Below, in pieces: positions 1 through 6,070 of a DNA stretch of 7,568 bases (its first letter is position 1; each line of letters starts with the position of its first letter). The DNA is from Syntrophaceae bacterium UBA5619 (GTDB lineage: Bacteria > Desulfobacterota > Syntrophia > Syntrophales > UBA5619). A model generated the notes under the pieces. That model was not told the origin of the DNA and ran no database searches. It saw only the letters and a list, made by a program, of their open reading frames with translations. Made by a program: the position numbers and the translations under genes. The stretch lies in NCBI GenBank assembly GCA_002424545.1, contig DIKL01000037.1, positions 1 through 7,568 on the forward strand, written 5' to 3'.

Positions 1-36
1 CAAAAGTTGGTGGTGGATTACGGTTGCGACAATGCC

Positions 37-63
37 TTGACATTGCCTGGCGGTCCGTATTAT
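37..63 (+). promoter_or_regulatory. Sigma70-like promoter of the tonB-cbiZ-btu operon
   Basis: A perfect -35 hexamer TTGACA (37-42) is followed after 15 bases by TATTAT (58-63), a 5/6 match to the -10 consensus. The spacer is shorter than the ideal 17. The predicted start of transcription, near base 70, lies just ahead of the first paired strand of the riboswitch (from base 76), which is where a leader RNA should begin. That agreement is the main reason for the call; the promoter itself is inferred. Confidence 0.6.
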
Positions 64-75
64 GTAGATTTCAAT

Positions 76-235
76 GTAAGAGGCCGCAAGGCCATAAAAG
101 GGAAGACGGTGCGATGCCGTCGCGGACCCGCCGCCGTAACCGGGGATGAAAGCCGCAGCAGTGTCACTGTTCCGCTGAGATGGAATGGGAAGACGCGGCA
201 AGTAAGACGATCCGGAAGCCGGAAGACCTTCTTGC
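76..235 (+). ncRNA. Cobalamin riboswitch 1 (aptamer)
   Basis: This leader carries the conserved parts of the AdoCbl-type cobalamin riboswitch in order. A closing stem P1 pairs 76-81 with 230-235. A short GGCC-GCAA-GGCC hairpin (82-93) follows, then the AAAAGGGAA block (96-104), a GACGG/CCGTC stem (104-121) and the conserved CGCGG-CCCGCC core. A GGGATGAAAGCC-like segment comes next, then the TGGAATGGGAAG block (181-192), and finally the B12 box AGCCGGAAGACCTT (217-230). Known riboswitches of this family bind adenosylcobalamin or related cobalamins and lower expression of downstream genes. Location directly upstream of corrinoid genes supports the call. Stem boundaries were paired by eye. An open frame at 7-363 crosses this RNA and the terminator and is not considered a gene. 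Confidence 0.93.
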
Positions 236-247
236 AGGGATTGGTAT

Positions 248-276
248 CGTTGTCCCCCGTGGTAAAGGGGATGACG
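248..276 (+). promoter_or_regulatory. Competing hairpin between aptamer and terminator
   Basis: Bases 248-257 (CGTTGTCCCC) pair with 267-276 (GGGGATGACG) over 10 pairs, two of them G-U, with a 9-base loop. Its 3' arm GGGGAT (267-272) is also complementary to ATCCCC (304-309), the base of the terminator's 5' arm. This RNA could therefore be part of the switch between terminator and antiterminator. The pairing is visible in the sequence; the switching role is inferred. Confidence 0.55.
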
Positions 277-303
277 GCTGAATTCAGGTGGATGAAATAC
301 GGC

Positions 304-341
304 ATCCCCGAGTCTGATGCATCAGATTCGGGGATTTTTTT
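304..341 (+). terminator. Intrinsic terminator (riboswitch 1 expression platform)
   Basis: A 14-pair stem joins 304-317 to 322-335, with a TGCA loop and one G-U pair, and is followed by a run of T through 341. It lies between the riboswitch aptamer and the start of tonB, only 18 bases before the start codon. It fits transcription attenuation: cobalamin binding would favour termination before tonB-cbiZ. Confidence 0.92.
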
Positions 342-346
342 GTTTC

Positions 347-352
347 AAGGGG
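347..352 (+). promoter_or_regulatory. Ribosome binding site deciding the tonB GTG start
   Basis: AAGGGG sits seven bases before the GTG at 360. No in-frame ATG is available before the membrane segment, so this site fixes GTG as the start. The site lies just after the terminator's T run. Confidence 0.7.
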
Positions 353-359
353 CCTTCCC

Positions 360-1250
360 GTGATTGATGACCGCAAATGGTTCGTTTACGTTCTCTTCTC
401 CCTTCTCCTGCACGGCGTGGTTTTTTCCCTGTGGGGCATGGCTAAAGAGACGATAGAGCCGGATCGGTTTGTGGTTTCTCTGGTCAGTGCAGTTTCCCCG
501 GTCGGGACTCGCCCGCATGGAGCGTCGGAAAGACTGCGGGCCAAGAAGCCCGCACAGAAGGAGGTACAGCCGAAAGCGGGAGCACCACAGCTTCCCCGGA
601 CGGTGTCTTCCGTCGCTGTCGTGGAGAATCAGAAGGCAGGCGCCGACAGCCGGCCGGAACACCCCCTGGCCGGCATCGACCCCGTGGCTCCGTCGGCCAG
701 CGCCCTAAACGACGATAACCGCCCCGCCGCGCCCGGCGCGATATCCATCGCCGGCTCGGCTGCGACCTCGGCGGTGCCGGTCAACAGTCCCCGGCCATTG
801 ACCCGTGCCGCAGGGACTGGCGGGGATACAACAGGGCAGGGTACGGGAGATGCTTCGGTCATCGCAGGCTCTGGAACGCCGACCCATGCGGCAGGTGCCG
901 GCGGGGAGTCAACGGGGATAGATTCGGGGGCTCCTCCCATCGCCGCTGTCTTTGGAACACCGAACGGACCGCGCTTCCAGTACTGGGAGCTTCCCGAATA
1001 CCCCCTCCTGGCCAAGAGGCGCAGGCAAGAAGGGCGGGTGGTGTTGTCCATTTCTCTCAGCGAAAAAGGCGGTCTCACAGGAATCGAGGTGGTGGAGGCA
1101 TCCAACGCGATCTTTGTCGCGCCTTCCATCGAGGCGGTCAAAAGGTCCCGCTTCGCGCCGGCGACCCGCAACGGGATTCCCGTGGCAGTCAAGGCGCTGC
1201 TGCCGATCCGTTTTACCCTCAAGAACGAGAGCTCGGAGGATCACACATGA
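360..1250 (+). CDS. tonB: TonB-family energy transducer
   Basis: This 296-residue protein should carry proton-motive energy from ExbB/ExbD in the inner membrane to the outer-membrane receptor BtuB encoded downstream. A single N-terminal membrane helix (about residues 8-26) contains the S14-x3-H18 motif, equivalent to Ser16/His20 of E. coli TonB. Residues about 30-200 form a low-complexity Ala/Gly/Ser/Pro-rich periplasmic spacer, including an imperfect 27-residue tandem repeat (150-203). Residues about 205-290 match the TonB C-terminal domain: an EYP-x2-A start, a G-x-V strand, and RFAPATRNGIPV followed by a terminal strand near RFTL. It starts with GTG and overlaps cbiZ by ATGA, so translation is probably coupled. 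It follows riboswitch 1. No exbB or exbD is in the window, so it must use partners encoded elsewhere. The family assignment is strong; dedication to cobalamin is inferred from position. Confidence 0.9.
   Translation: MIDDRKWFVYVLFSLLLHGVVFSLWGMAKETIEPDRFVVSLVSAVSPVGTRPHGASERLRAKKPAQKEVQPKAGAPQLPRTVSSVAVVENQKAGADSRPEHPLAGIDPVAPSASALNDDNRPAAPGAISIAGSAATSAVPVNSPRPLTRAAGTGGDTTGQGTGDASVIAGSGTPTHAAGAGGESTGIDSGAPPIAAVFGTPNGPRFQYWELPEYPLLAKRRRQEGRVVLSISLSEKGGLTGIEVVEASNAIFVAPSIEAVKRSRFAPATRNGIPVAVKALLPIRFTLKNESSEDHT
807..968 (+). repeat. Imperfect 81-bp tandem repeat in the TonB spacer
   Basis: Two adjacent 81-base units (807-887 and 888-968) encode residues 150-176 and 177-203. Both begin AAG-x-GG, share TG at unit positions 9-10, and have GTP at positions 23-25; about 12 of the first 25 residues are identical. 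It looks like an in-frame duplication that lengthened the periplasmic spacer. Confidence 0.6.
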
Positions 1251-2128
1251 AAAGCTTGCTGCTGCGCATCGTGATGCTGATTTTTCTTTTTCCTGCCTGC
1301 ACGTGGGCGGGTGGCATCGTCATCCCCGATGAACTCCAGGCAAAGGCGACCATCATCAGAACTGATAACGATGGGCTTTGGGAAAAGTCGCTCGTGGTCC
1401 AGTTTCCGGAAAAAAGACGCCTCCTCTCCACCAAGGAGGGCTTTGTGGACGCCCTGGCCGCGGTGAACCATGCGGCTGATCCCCGCCTCTGGGCCCGCGT
1501 TTCCGAGACGATGCAGACCAAGGGAGGGCAGGGTTACGAGACGAAAACCGAAGAGCGGCTCAAGGGGCTCCTGCAGCTCAGGCGGGGAGATCTGACCCTG
1601 ATGGCGACCGCGGCCGACATGGATAACCTGGCTGTTGCCACCAGGACTTTTGCGCCCTTCATCGTCACGGTGCTGGCCACGGCCGGGGCGGAGACCAACG
1701 CGCTGCGGGCCGGGGTCGATGAGGGCACCCACATCGAATCAGAACCCGGCACGGTCAACATCATGATCCTCACCAACGCCCGCCTGACGGACGGCGCCAT
1801 GGCCAGGGCGATCATCACCGGGACCGAGGCGAAGACGGCGGCCTTCGAGGACCTGCGGGTGCCGAGCAGTTATACCAAAGGGGTCCAGGCGACCGGGACC
1901 GGCACGGACAGCATGATGGTGGTCTCCGGGAAGCGAGGCCCGCAGGTGACCTACACAGGCGGGCACAGCCGGATCGGGGAGCTGATCGGAAAGGCCGTTT
2001 ATGCGGCCGTGGTGGAGGCCCTGGGCAAGCAGAACGGGTTCGTGGTCGGGGGAAAAAAAGACAACCCGATGGGAGAACGGCCCGTCATCGGAGGCACAGG
2101 GGGTCAAATGACAGTTTTGGATCGTTAG
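1247..2128 (+). CDS. cbiZ: Adenosylcobinamide amidohydrolase (CbiZ family), predicted exported
   Basis: CbiZ hydrolyses adenosylcobinamide to adenosylcobyric acid plus aminopropanol, and some bacterial members also cleave adenosylpseudocobalamin. This lets cells salvage or remodel foreign corrinoids. Family motifs are seen in order: VTVLATAGAETNA (from about residue 144), GTVNI (168-172), TEAK (193-196), ATGTGTD (215-221), then a Tyr-x-Gly-Gly-His segment (TYTGGH). The first 21 residues look like a Sec signal: K2 and R7, a hydrophobic core at 8-17, and a likely cut after A21 in CTWA-GG. C18 is not preceded by a normal lipobox, so a lipoprotein is less likely. The 293-residue length is longer than a bare CbiZ domain because of this N-terminus. 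The ATG overlaps the tonB stop (ATGA), with GGAGGA at 1235-1240 as ribosome site. Family confidence is high; export is predicted by eye. Confidence 0.88.
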   Translation: MKSLLLRIVMLIFLFPACTWAGGIVIPDELQAKATIIRTDNDGLWEKSLVVQFPEKRRLLSTKEGFVDALAAVNHAADPRLWARVSETMQTKGGQGYETKTEERLKGLLQLRRGDLTLMATAADMDNLAVATRTFAPFIVTVLATAGAETNALRAGVDEGTHIESEPGTVNIMILTNARLTDGAMARAIITGTEAKTAAFEDLRVPSSYTKGVQATGTGTDSMMVVSGKRGPQVTYTGGHSRIGELIGKAVYAAVVEALGKQNGFVVGGKKDNPMGERPVIGGTGGQMTVLDR

Positions 2129-2139
2129 GAGAGCGTTTC

Positions 2140-2300
2140 AAGAGGGGGCATCCGGATCAAGGGAAGGGAGTCAGAAACTTCCGCCGCCCCGCGACTGTAG
2201 TCGTGACGAAAGCTGCATGCAGGCCACTGTCCGCAACCTGGATGGGAAGGCGCAGCCGGTAGGATGATCGAAAGCCAGGAGACCTGGTCCGGAAGCCGAA
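2140..2300 (+). ncRNA. Cobalamin riboswitch 2 (aptamer)
   Basis: A second cobalamin aptamer fills the cbiZ-btuB gap. Seen in order are P1 pairing 2151-2158 with 2286-2293 (8 pairs, one G-U), the AAGGGAAGGGAG block, a GGGAGT/ACTTCC stem, CCGCCCCGCGACTGT (2182-2198), GACGAAAGC, GGCCACTGTCCGC, TGGATGGGAAGG (2239-2250), and the B12 box AGCCAGGAGACCTG (2273-2286). The box is closer to consensus than in riboswitch 1. No T-rich terminator follows, so control is more likely at translation start. An apparent long minus-strand ORF across this region and btuB is a shadow of the coding frame. Confidence 0.94.
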
Positions 2301-2308
2301 ATTGTCCA

Positions 2309-2331
2309 TCTTTTCGTGGGAGAAGAAAGGA
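2309..2331 (+). promoter_or_regulatory. Possible hairpin masking the btuB ribosome binding site
   Basis: TCTTTTC (2309-2315) can pair with GAAAGGA (2325-2331), seven pairs with one G-U, burying part of the btuB ribosome site. The same CTTTTC (2310-2315) can instead pair with GAGAAG (2320-2325), which leaves the site free. These exclusive folds could be the expression platform of riboswitch 2. Both stems are short and A-T rich, so this is a weak inference. Confidence 0.3.
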
Positions 2332-2332
2332 G
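2329..2332 (+). promoter_or_regulatory. Ribosome binding site deciding the btuB start
   Basis: GGAG within AAAGGAGAAG lies 11 bases before ATG 2344, a slightly long spacing. It rules in the ATG over an in-frame GTG at 2335 (too close) and a TTG at 2302 that would lie inside the riboswitch's 3' flank. Confidence 0.65.
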
Positions 2333-2343
2333 AAGTGCGAATC

Positions 2344-4278
2344 ATGAGGAAGAAGTGGATTGTCGGGCTGGCAGGGATGATGTTCCTGATTGCTGCGGGT
2401 CTCTGGGGTCAGCAGACCGTTCAGGCTGCGGAAACGTACAGTATGGATGAAGTGGTGGTGACCGCCACGCGGCTGGAGACGACCGAGGCCCAGGTGGGAA
2501 GTTCGACCACCGTGATCACAAGCAAGGAGATGGAGCAGGGGCAGAAGCGGACCCTGATCGAGGCGCTTCAGTCTGTTGCCGGACTCGACGTGTTGCAAAC
2601 AGGAGGTCCGGGCGGCAGCGCCTCGATATTTCTCCGGGGCGCCGATTCGGAGTTGACCCTGGTATTGATCGACGGTGTCGAAGTAAACGATCCGATCTCG
2701 CCGGGACGCGCCTTCAACCCGGCCAATCTCGCGCTTGAAAACATCGAACGCATCGAAGTGGTCAGAGGCCCCCAGAGCGTCCTTTACGGGTCCGATGCCA
2801 TGGGCGGGGTCATCAACATCATCACGAAAAAAGGGAGCGGCAAGGCCACGGGCTTCGTATCTGCCGAAGGGGGAAGCTTCTCCACCTTCCGCGAAAAGGC
2901 CGGGGCGAGCGGCGGCAACGGGTGGGGCAATTATTCCATTGGCTTCTCCCGGACCGATACGGCGGGCATCTCGGCGGCCGGAGAAAGATATGGCAACCAG
3001 GAACGGGATGGGTATCAGAACAGCTCCTTCTCGGGGCGATTCGGCGTCACTCCCACCGACCAGTTTTCGGCCGATCTGTTCCTCCGTTATGCCGACAGCC
3101 GTGCCGAACTGGACAATTATGGCGGCGCCGGGGGCGACGATCCGAACTACGTCCTGGATTCCAAGGAACTCATGACCAAGCTCCAGGGGGAATTGTCCCT
3201 TTTTGAGGGGCTTTGGGCCCAGAAACTGGGCCTTTCCGTGGCGCGCTCGGACCGCAAATACCGGAACGACACGGATGCCGCCCACCCCAGCGATTCCGAG
3301 CGCAGCTCCTTTCTCGGGGAGTCCTACAAACTGGATTGGCAGCACAGCCTCTTCCTCCACGAGACCAACACGGTCACCTTTGGCGTCGAATTGAAAGAGG
3401 AGACGGGGAAATCGGAATACCACTCGACGAGCGTCTGGGGGCCCTACGATGAGAACTTCGCCAAGGAAACCTCCCGGATGAACGGCGCCTACCTGCAGGA
3501 TGAGATCCGGCTCGGCGACCGTTTCTTTGCCACGGCCGGGATCCGCCTGGACGACCACGACCGGTTCGGCACCGAGCCCACCTACCGCTTCACGGCCTCC
3601 TATCTGTTTCCGCAGACCCAGACGCGCCTGAAGGGAACCTACGGCACGGGATTCAAAGCCCCCTCCCTCTATCAGCTCTATTCCCAATACGGCAGCCGCA
3701 ATCTGGAAGCGGCCAAGAGCAAGGGGTGGGATATGGGCGTGGAGCAGTCGCTGTGGGACAAAAGGATCTCCCTGGGACTGACCTATTTCGAAAATGCTTT
3801 CGACAACCTGATCGATTTCGACAGCGTCAACTCCAAGTACCGGAACATCGCCGCGGCGGCGACCCGGGGGGTGGAGACCACCCTTTCCGTCCGCCCCTGG
3901 GAGATCCTGGCCTTCCAGCTCGGCTACACCTATACCGACACTGAAGACAAGACTACAGGCAAGGACCTGCTGAGAAGACCGCAGCACAAGTTTTCCTTTA
4001 CGGCCGACTGCCGCATTCGGGAAAAGGGAAACGTCAAGCTGAACGTCCTTTACGTAGGCAAAAGGGATGACAACTACTTCGACAACATGACCTACTCCAC
4101 GACCCGGGTCACGCTGGGGGGATACACCCTGGTCAATCTCGCTGCCTCCTATGATCTGACCAAACAGTTGCAGCTCTTTGGCCGCCTGGAGAATCTGGGC
4201 GACGTCCACTATGAAGAGGTGGCCGGCTGGGGCACCATGGGGCTCGGCGCCTATGGCGGCGTCAAACTCTCGTTCTGA
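2344..4278 (+). CDS. btuB: TonB-dependent outer-membrane cobalamin receptor BtuB
   Basis: This 644-residue receptor should bind corrinoids at the cell surface and move them across the outer membrane using TonB energy. Residues 1-28 form a signal peptide (K3/K4, hydrophobic 6-20, cut after VQA). The TonB box is DEVVVTA (35-41). A plug domain follows, with VLIDGVEVN, then RGPQSVLYGSDAMGGVINIIT starting at R141. The rest is a 22-strand-type barrel. Near residue 433, YGTGFKAPSLYQLYSQYG and then NLEAAKSKGW resemble the E. coli BtuB segments YGTSYKAPNLGQLYGFYG and NLDPEKSKQW. NLIDFDSVNSKYRN parallels NDVSDLIDYDDHTLKYYN. The chain ends in Phe, as outer-membrane barrels do. Length is close to the 614 residues of E. 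coli BtuB. A riboswitch directly upstream and btuF directly downstream make another substrate unlikely, though preference for cobinamide or other cobamides is possible. Confidence 0.95.
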   Translation: MRKKWIVGLAGMMFLIAAGLWGQQTVQAAETYSMDEVVVTATRLETTEAQVGSSTTVITSKEMEQGQKRTLIEALQSVAGLDVLQTGGPGGSASIFLRGADSELTLVLIDGVEVNDPISPGRAFNPANLALENIERIEVVRGPQSVLYGSDAMGGVINIITKKGSGKATGFVSAEGGSFSTFREKAGASGGNGWGNYSIGFSRTDTAGISAAGERYGNQERDGYQNSSFSGRFGVTPTDQFSADLFLRYADSRAELDNYGGAGGDDPNYVLDSKELMTKLQGELSLFEGLWAQKLGLSVARSDRKYRNDTDAAHPSDSERSSFLGESYKLDWQHSLFLHETNTVTFGVELKEETGKSEYHSTSVWGPYDENFAKETSRMNGAYLQDEIRLGDRFFATAGIRLDDHDRFGTEPTYRFTASYLFPQTQTRLKGTYGTGFKAPSLYQLYSQYGSRNLEAAKSKGWDMGVEQSLWDKRISLGLTYFENAFDNLIDFDSVNSKYRNIAAAATRGVETTLSVRPWEILAFQLGYTYTDTEDKTTGKDLLRRPQHKFSFTADCRIREKGNVKLNVLYVGKRDDNYFDNMTYSTTRVTLGGYTLVNLAASYDLTKQLQLFGRLENLGDVHYEEVAGWGTMGLGAYGGVKLSF

Positions 4279-4328
4279 GAGGGGACTTGGGCAAAGGACG
4301 GATCGATGGGCGAGCAGGGAAGGGAGCG

Positions 4329-5279
4329 ATGACGGTGAAGGGAACGAAGCGCACAATCGTCGTGCTGATCACGGCTGCCCTGGCCTTCGGCGGCAGCGCC
4401 CTGGTCAACAGGGCGCTGCGCGCTCCCGACCCTTCTGCCCAACAGCAGGCGGCCAGCGGCTTTGACTGCCGCCGCATTGTGTCCCTGGCGCCGAGTATTA
4501 CCGAGACCCTGTTTGCCCTGGGACTGGGAGACCGGGTGGCGGCTGTGACCCGCTACTGCGAGTATCCGGCCGAGGCGAAAAAGAAGCCGCGGATCGGCGG
4601 CTTCTATGACGCGAACTACGAGGCCCTGCTGGCGCTCACGCCCGACCTGGCGATCCTGCTTCCCGAGCAGGAAAAGGTCAGGCAATTTCTCGACAAGCAA
4701 GGCATAGAGGTGCTCGTGGTCAACAACAAGACCATCGCCGACATCTTTGCCATGATCGGGACTATCGCCGGCCGGTGCGGGGTGGAGGCGCGCGGCAAGG
4801 AACTGACGGCGGAGCTTGTGGCCAAGAGGGAGGCCATCCGGCAGGAGGCTCGCCGCCTCGCCCGGCCGCCTCGGGTCCTGGTCTCCATCGGCGGCAACAT
4901 GGGAAGCGGGCCGGAAGCGAAGATCTGTGTGGCCGGGCCCGAGACGTTCTACGGCCAACTCGTCGCCCTGGCCGGCGGCCGCGACGCCTACCAGGGAAGG
5001 CAGGCCTTCCCCGAGATCTCCCGGGAAGGGCTGCTCGAACTGAACCCCGAGGCGATCATCGACATTGCGGTCAACACCGACTATCGCCCGTTGGGGACCG
5101 CGGCGAAGAGGGCCATGCTCGCCAAATGGCAGGAAGCGGCTTCCGGGACCGCTGCGGCACGGGACGGCCGGATCCACATCCTGGAGGGGGATTATCTCGT
5201 GATCCCCGGTCCAAGGTTCATCCGGGCCTTGGAGGACGTGGCAACGGTCATTCAGCTTCCAGGGGAGAAGGGTCCATGA
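4329..5279 (+). CDS. btuF: Periplasmic corrinoid-binding protein BtuF
   Basis: This 316-residue protein should capture corrinoids in the periplasm and dock on BtuC. After a basic start (K4, K7, R8), a hydrophobic stretch at 10-26 acts as signal or anchor; a possible cut follows A24. The class III binding-protein fold then begins at RIVSLAPSITETLFALG (from R49). YCEYP (76-80), NYEALLALTPDLAIL and EISREGLLELNPEAII follow. By hand alignment with E. coli BtuF, the two BtuC-contacting glutamates (Glu72, Glu202) correspond to E98 and E233. Tyr50 is kept as Y76, but Trp66, Trp85 and Trp196 become F92, L111 and F227. The start at ATG 4329 is chosen for AGGGAAGG at 4316-4323 and the following signal; a TTG at 4287 in frame is less likely. 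The gene overlaps btuD by ATGA. Confidence 0.92.
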   Translation: MTVKGTKRTIVVLITAALAFGGSALVNRALRAPDPSAQQQAASGFDCRRIVSLAPSITETLFALGLGDRVAAVTRYCEYPAEAKKKPRIGGFYDANYEALLALTPDLAILLPEQEKVRQFLDKQGIEVLVVNNKTIADIFAMIGTIAGRCGVEARGKELTAELVAKREAIRQEARRLARPPRVLVSIGGNMGSGPEAKICVAGPETFYGQLVALAGGRDAYQGRQAFPEISREGLLELNPEAIIDIAVNTDYRPLGTAAKRAMLAKWQEAASGTAAARDGRIHILEGDYLVIPGPRFIRALEDVATVIQLPGEKGP

Positions 5280-6070
5280 GGAACGCCGGGACGATGATCG
5301 GAATCGAAGGCTTTTTCTGTACCCGAAGCGGGAAAGCGGTCCTCAGGGACATCTCGCTGACCATCGGGGAGGGAGAGTATGTGTCCATAGTCGGGCCGAA
5401 CGGCTCGGGGAAGACGACGCTGCTGAAGTGCCTGGTCCGCATCCTCAAGGGAAGCGCTGGGTCGATCCGCATTGCGGGCAGGCGGATCGAAGACTTTAGC
5501 CAGAGAGACCTGGCGTGCCTGATCGCCTATGTCCCCCAGGCCGACGGCTATGTCTCGTCCTTTACCGTGGAGGAGTTTCTCCTCATGGCCAGGTATCCCT
5601 ATCTGAGCCCCTTTGCCTCAGCCCGCAAGAGCGACGTCGAGGCTGCCCGGCTGGCTATGAAGACGACCGGGACGGAATATCTGGCCGACCGGACGCTGAC
5701 GAACATGAGCGGTGGGGAGCGGCAGAAGGTCTTCATTGCCGCGGCACTGGCCCAGGAGACGAGGGTGATGCTCCTGGACGAACCGACCACCTTTCTCGAC
5801 CCGAAGCAGGAGGCAGACATCCGCTTTCTCCTCGGCCGGATCAATCGGGAACGGGGCGTGACCATCGTCTCGGTCACCCACGATCTCAACGCCGCGGCCC
5901 TGGCCGGGGGGGCCGTCGCGGCCCTCAAGGAAGGGGCCCTGGTCTTTTGCGGCTTCCCTCGGGAATTCATGACCCAGGAAGTGCTCAAGTCCATTTATGG
6001 CACGGAATTCTGCTTTACTACTCATCCGGTGACAGGAGATCGTCTGGTCGTGCCGAGGGTGACTCTATGA
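5276..6070 (+). CDS. btuD: ABC transporter ATPase BtuD
   Basis: This 264-residue ATPase should power corrinoid import by the BtuC2D2 complex at the inner face of the cytoplasmic membrane. All nucleotide-binding motifs are intact: Walker A GPNGSGKTT (40-48), Q-loop Q88 in YVPQ, signature SGGERQ (145-150), Walker B VMLLDE (164-169) with catalytic E169, D-loop FLD (173-175) and switch H202 in VTHD. The overall type is FepC/BtuD-like (iron-siderophore/B12 family). ATG 5276 overlaps the btuF stop as ATGA, with GGAG at 5264-5267 eight bases ahead. A second in-frame ATG at 5294 is possible but has no better ribosome site. ATPases of this family cannot be told apart by substrate from sequence alone; btuF, btuB and the riboswitches give the assignment. 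Confidence 0.93.
   Translation: MRNAGTMIGIEGFFCTRSGKAVLRDISLTIGEGEYVSIVGPNGSGKTTLLKCLVRILKGSAGSIRIAGRRIEDFSQRDLACLIAYVPQADGYVSSFTVEEFLLMARYPYLSPFASARKSDVEAARLAMKTTGTEYLADRTLTNMSGGERQKVFIAAALAQETRVMLLDEPTTFLDPKQEADIRFLLGRINRERGVTIVSVTHDLNAAALAGGAVAALKEGALVFCGFPREFMTQEVLKSIYGTEFCFTTHPVTGDRLVVPRVTL

Noticed and set aside
7..363. Open frame of 118 codons on the + strand at the start of the window
   Set aside because: It runs through the promoter, the whole cobalamin aptamer and the terminator; these RNA elements explain the sequence better.
1288..1306. CbiZ as a lipoprotein (Cys18)
   Set aside because: The residues before C18 (Phe-Pro-Ala) do not fit the usual lipobox with Leu/Val/Ile at -3; a cut after A21 is more likely, though not proven.
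2108..2138. Possible promoter for riboswitch 2 (ATGACA at 2108-2113)
   Set aside because: The -35-like hexamer has no acceptable -10 at 15-18 bases, and it lies inside the end of cbiZ.
2302..2343. TTG start for btuB at 2302
   Set aside because: It adds 14 polar residues ahead of a good signal peptide, lies right behind the aptamer and has no ribosome site; ATG 2344 fits better.
4287..4328. TTG start for btuF at 4287
   Set aside because: It would place 14 Gly/Arg/Lys-rich residues before the signal segment; ATG 4329 has a ribosome site and gives a normal N-terminus.
2125..4356. 743-codon open frame on the - strand opposite btuB
   Set aside because: It is a shadow of the btuB codons in GC-rich DNA, shows no family motifs, and crosses riboswitch 2. 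The + strand frame is unmistakable BtuB.
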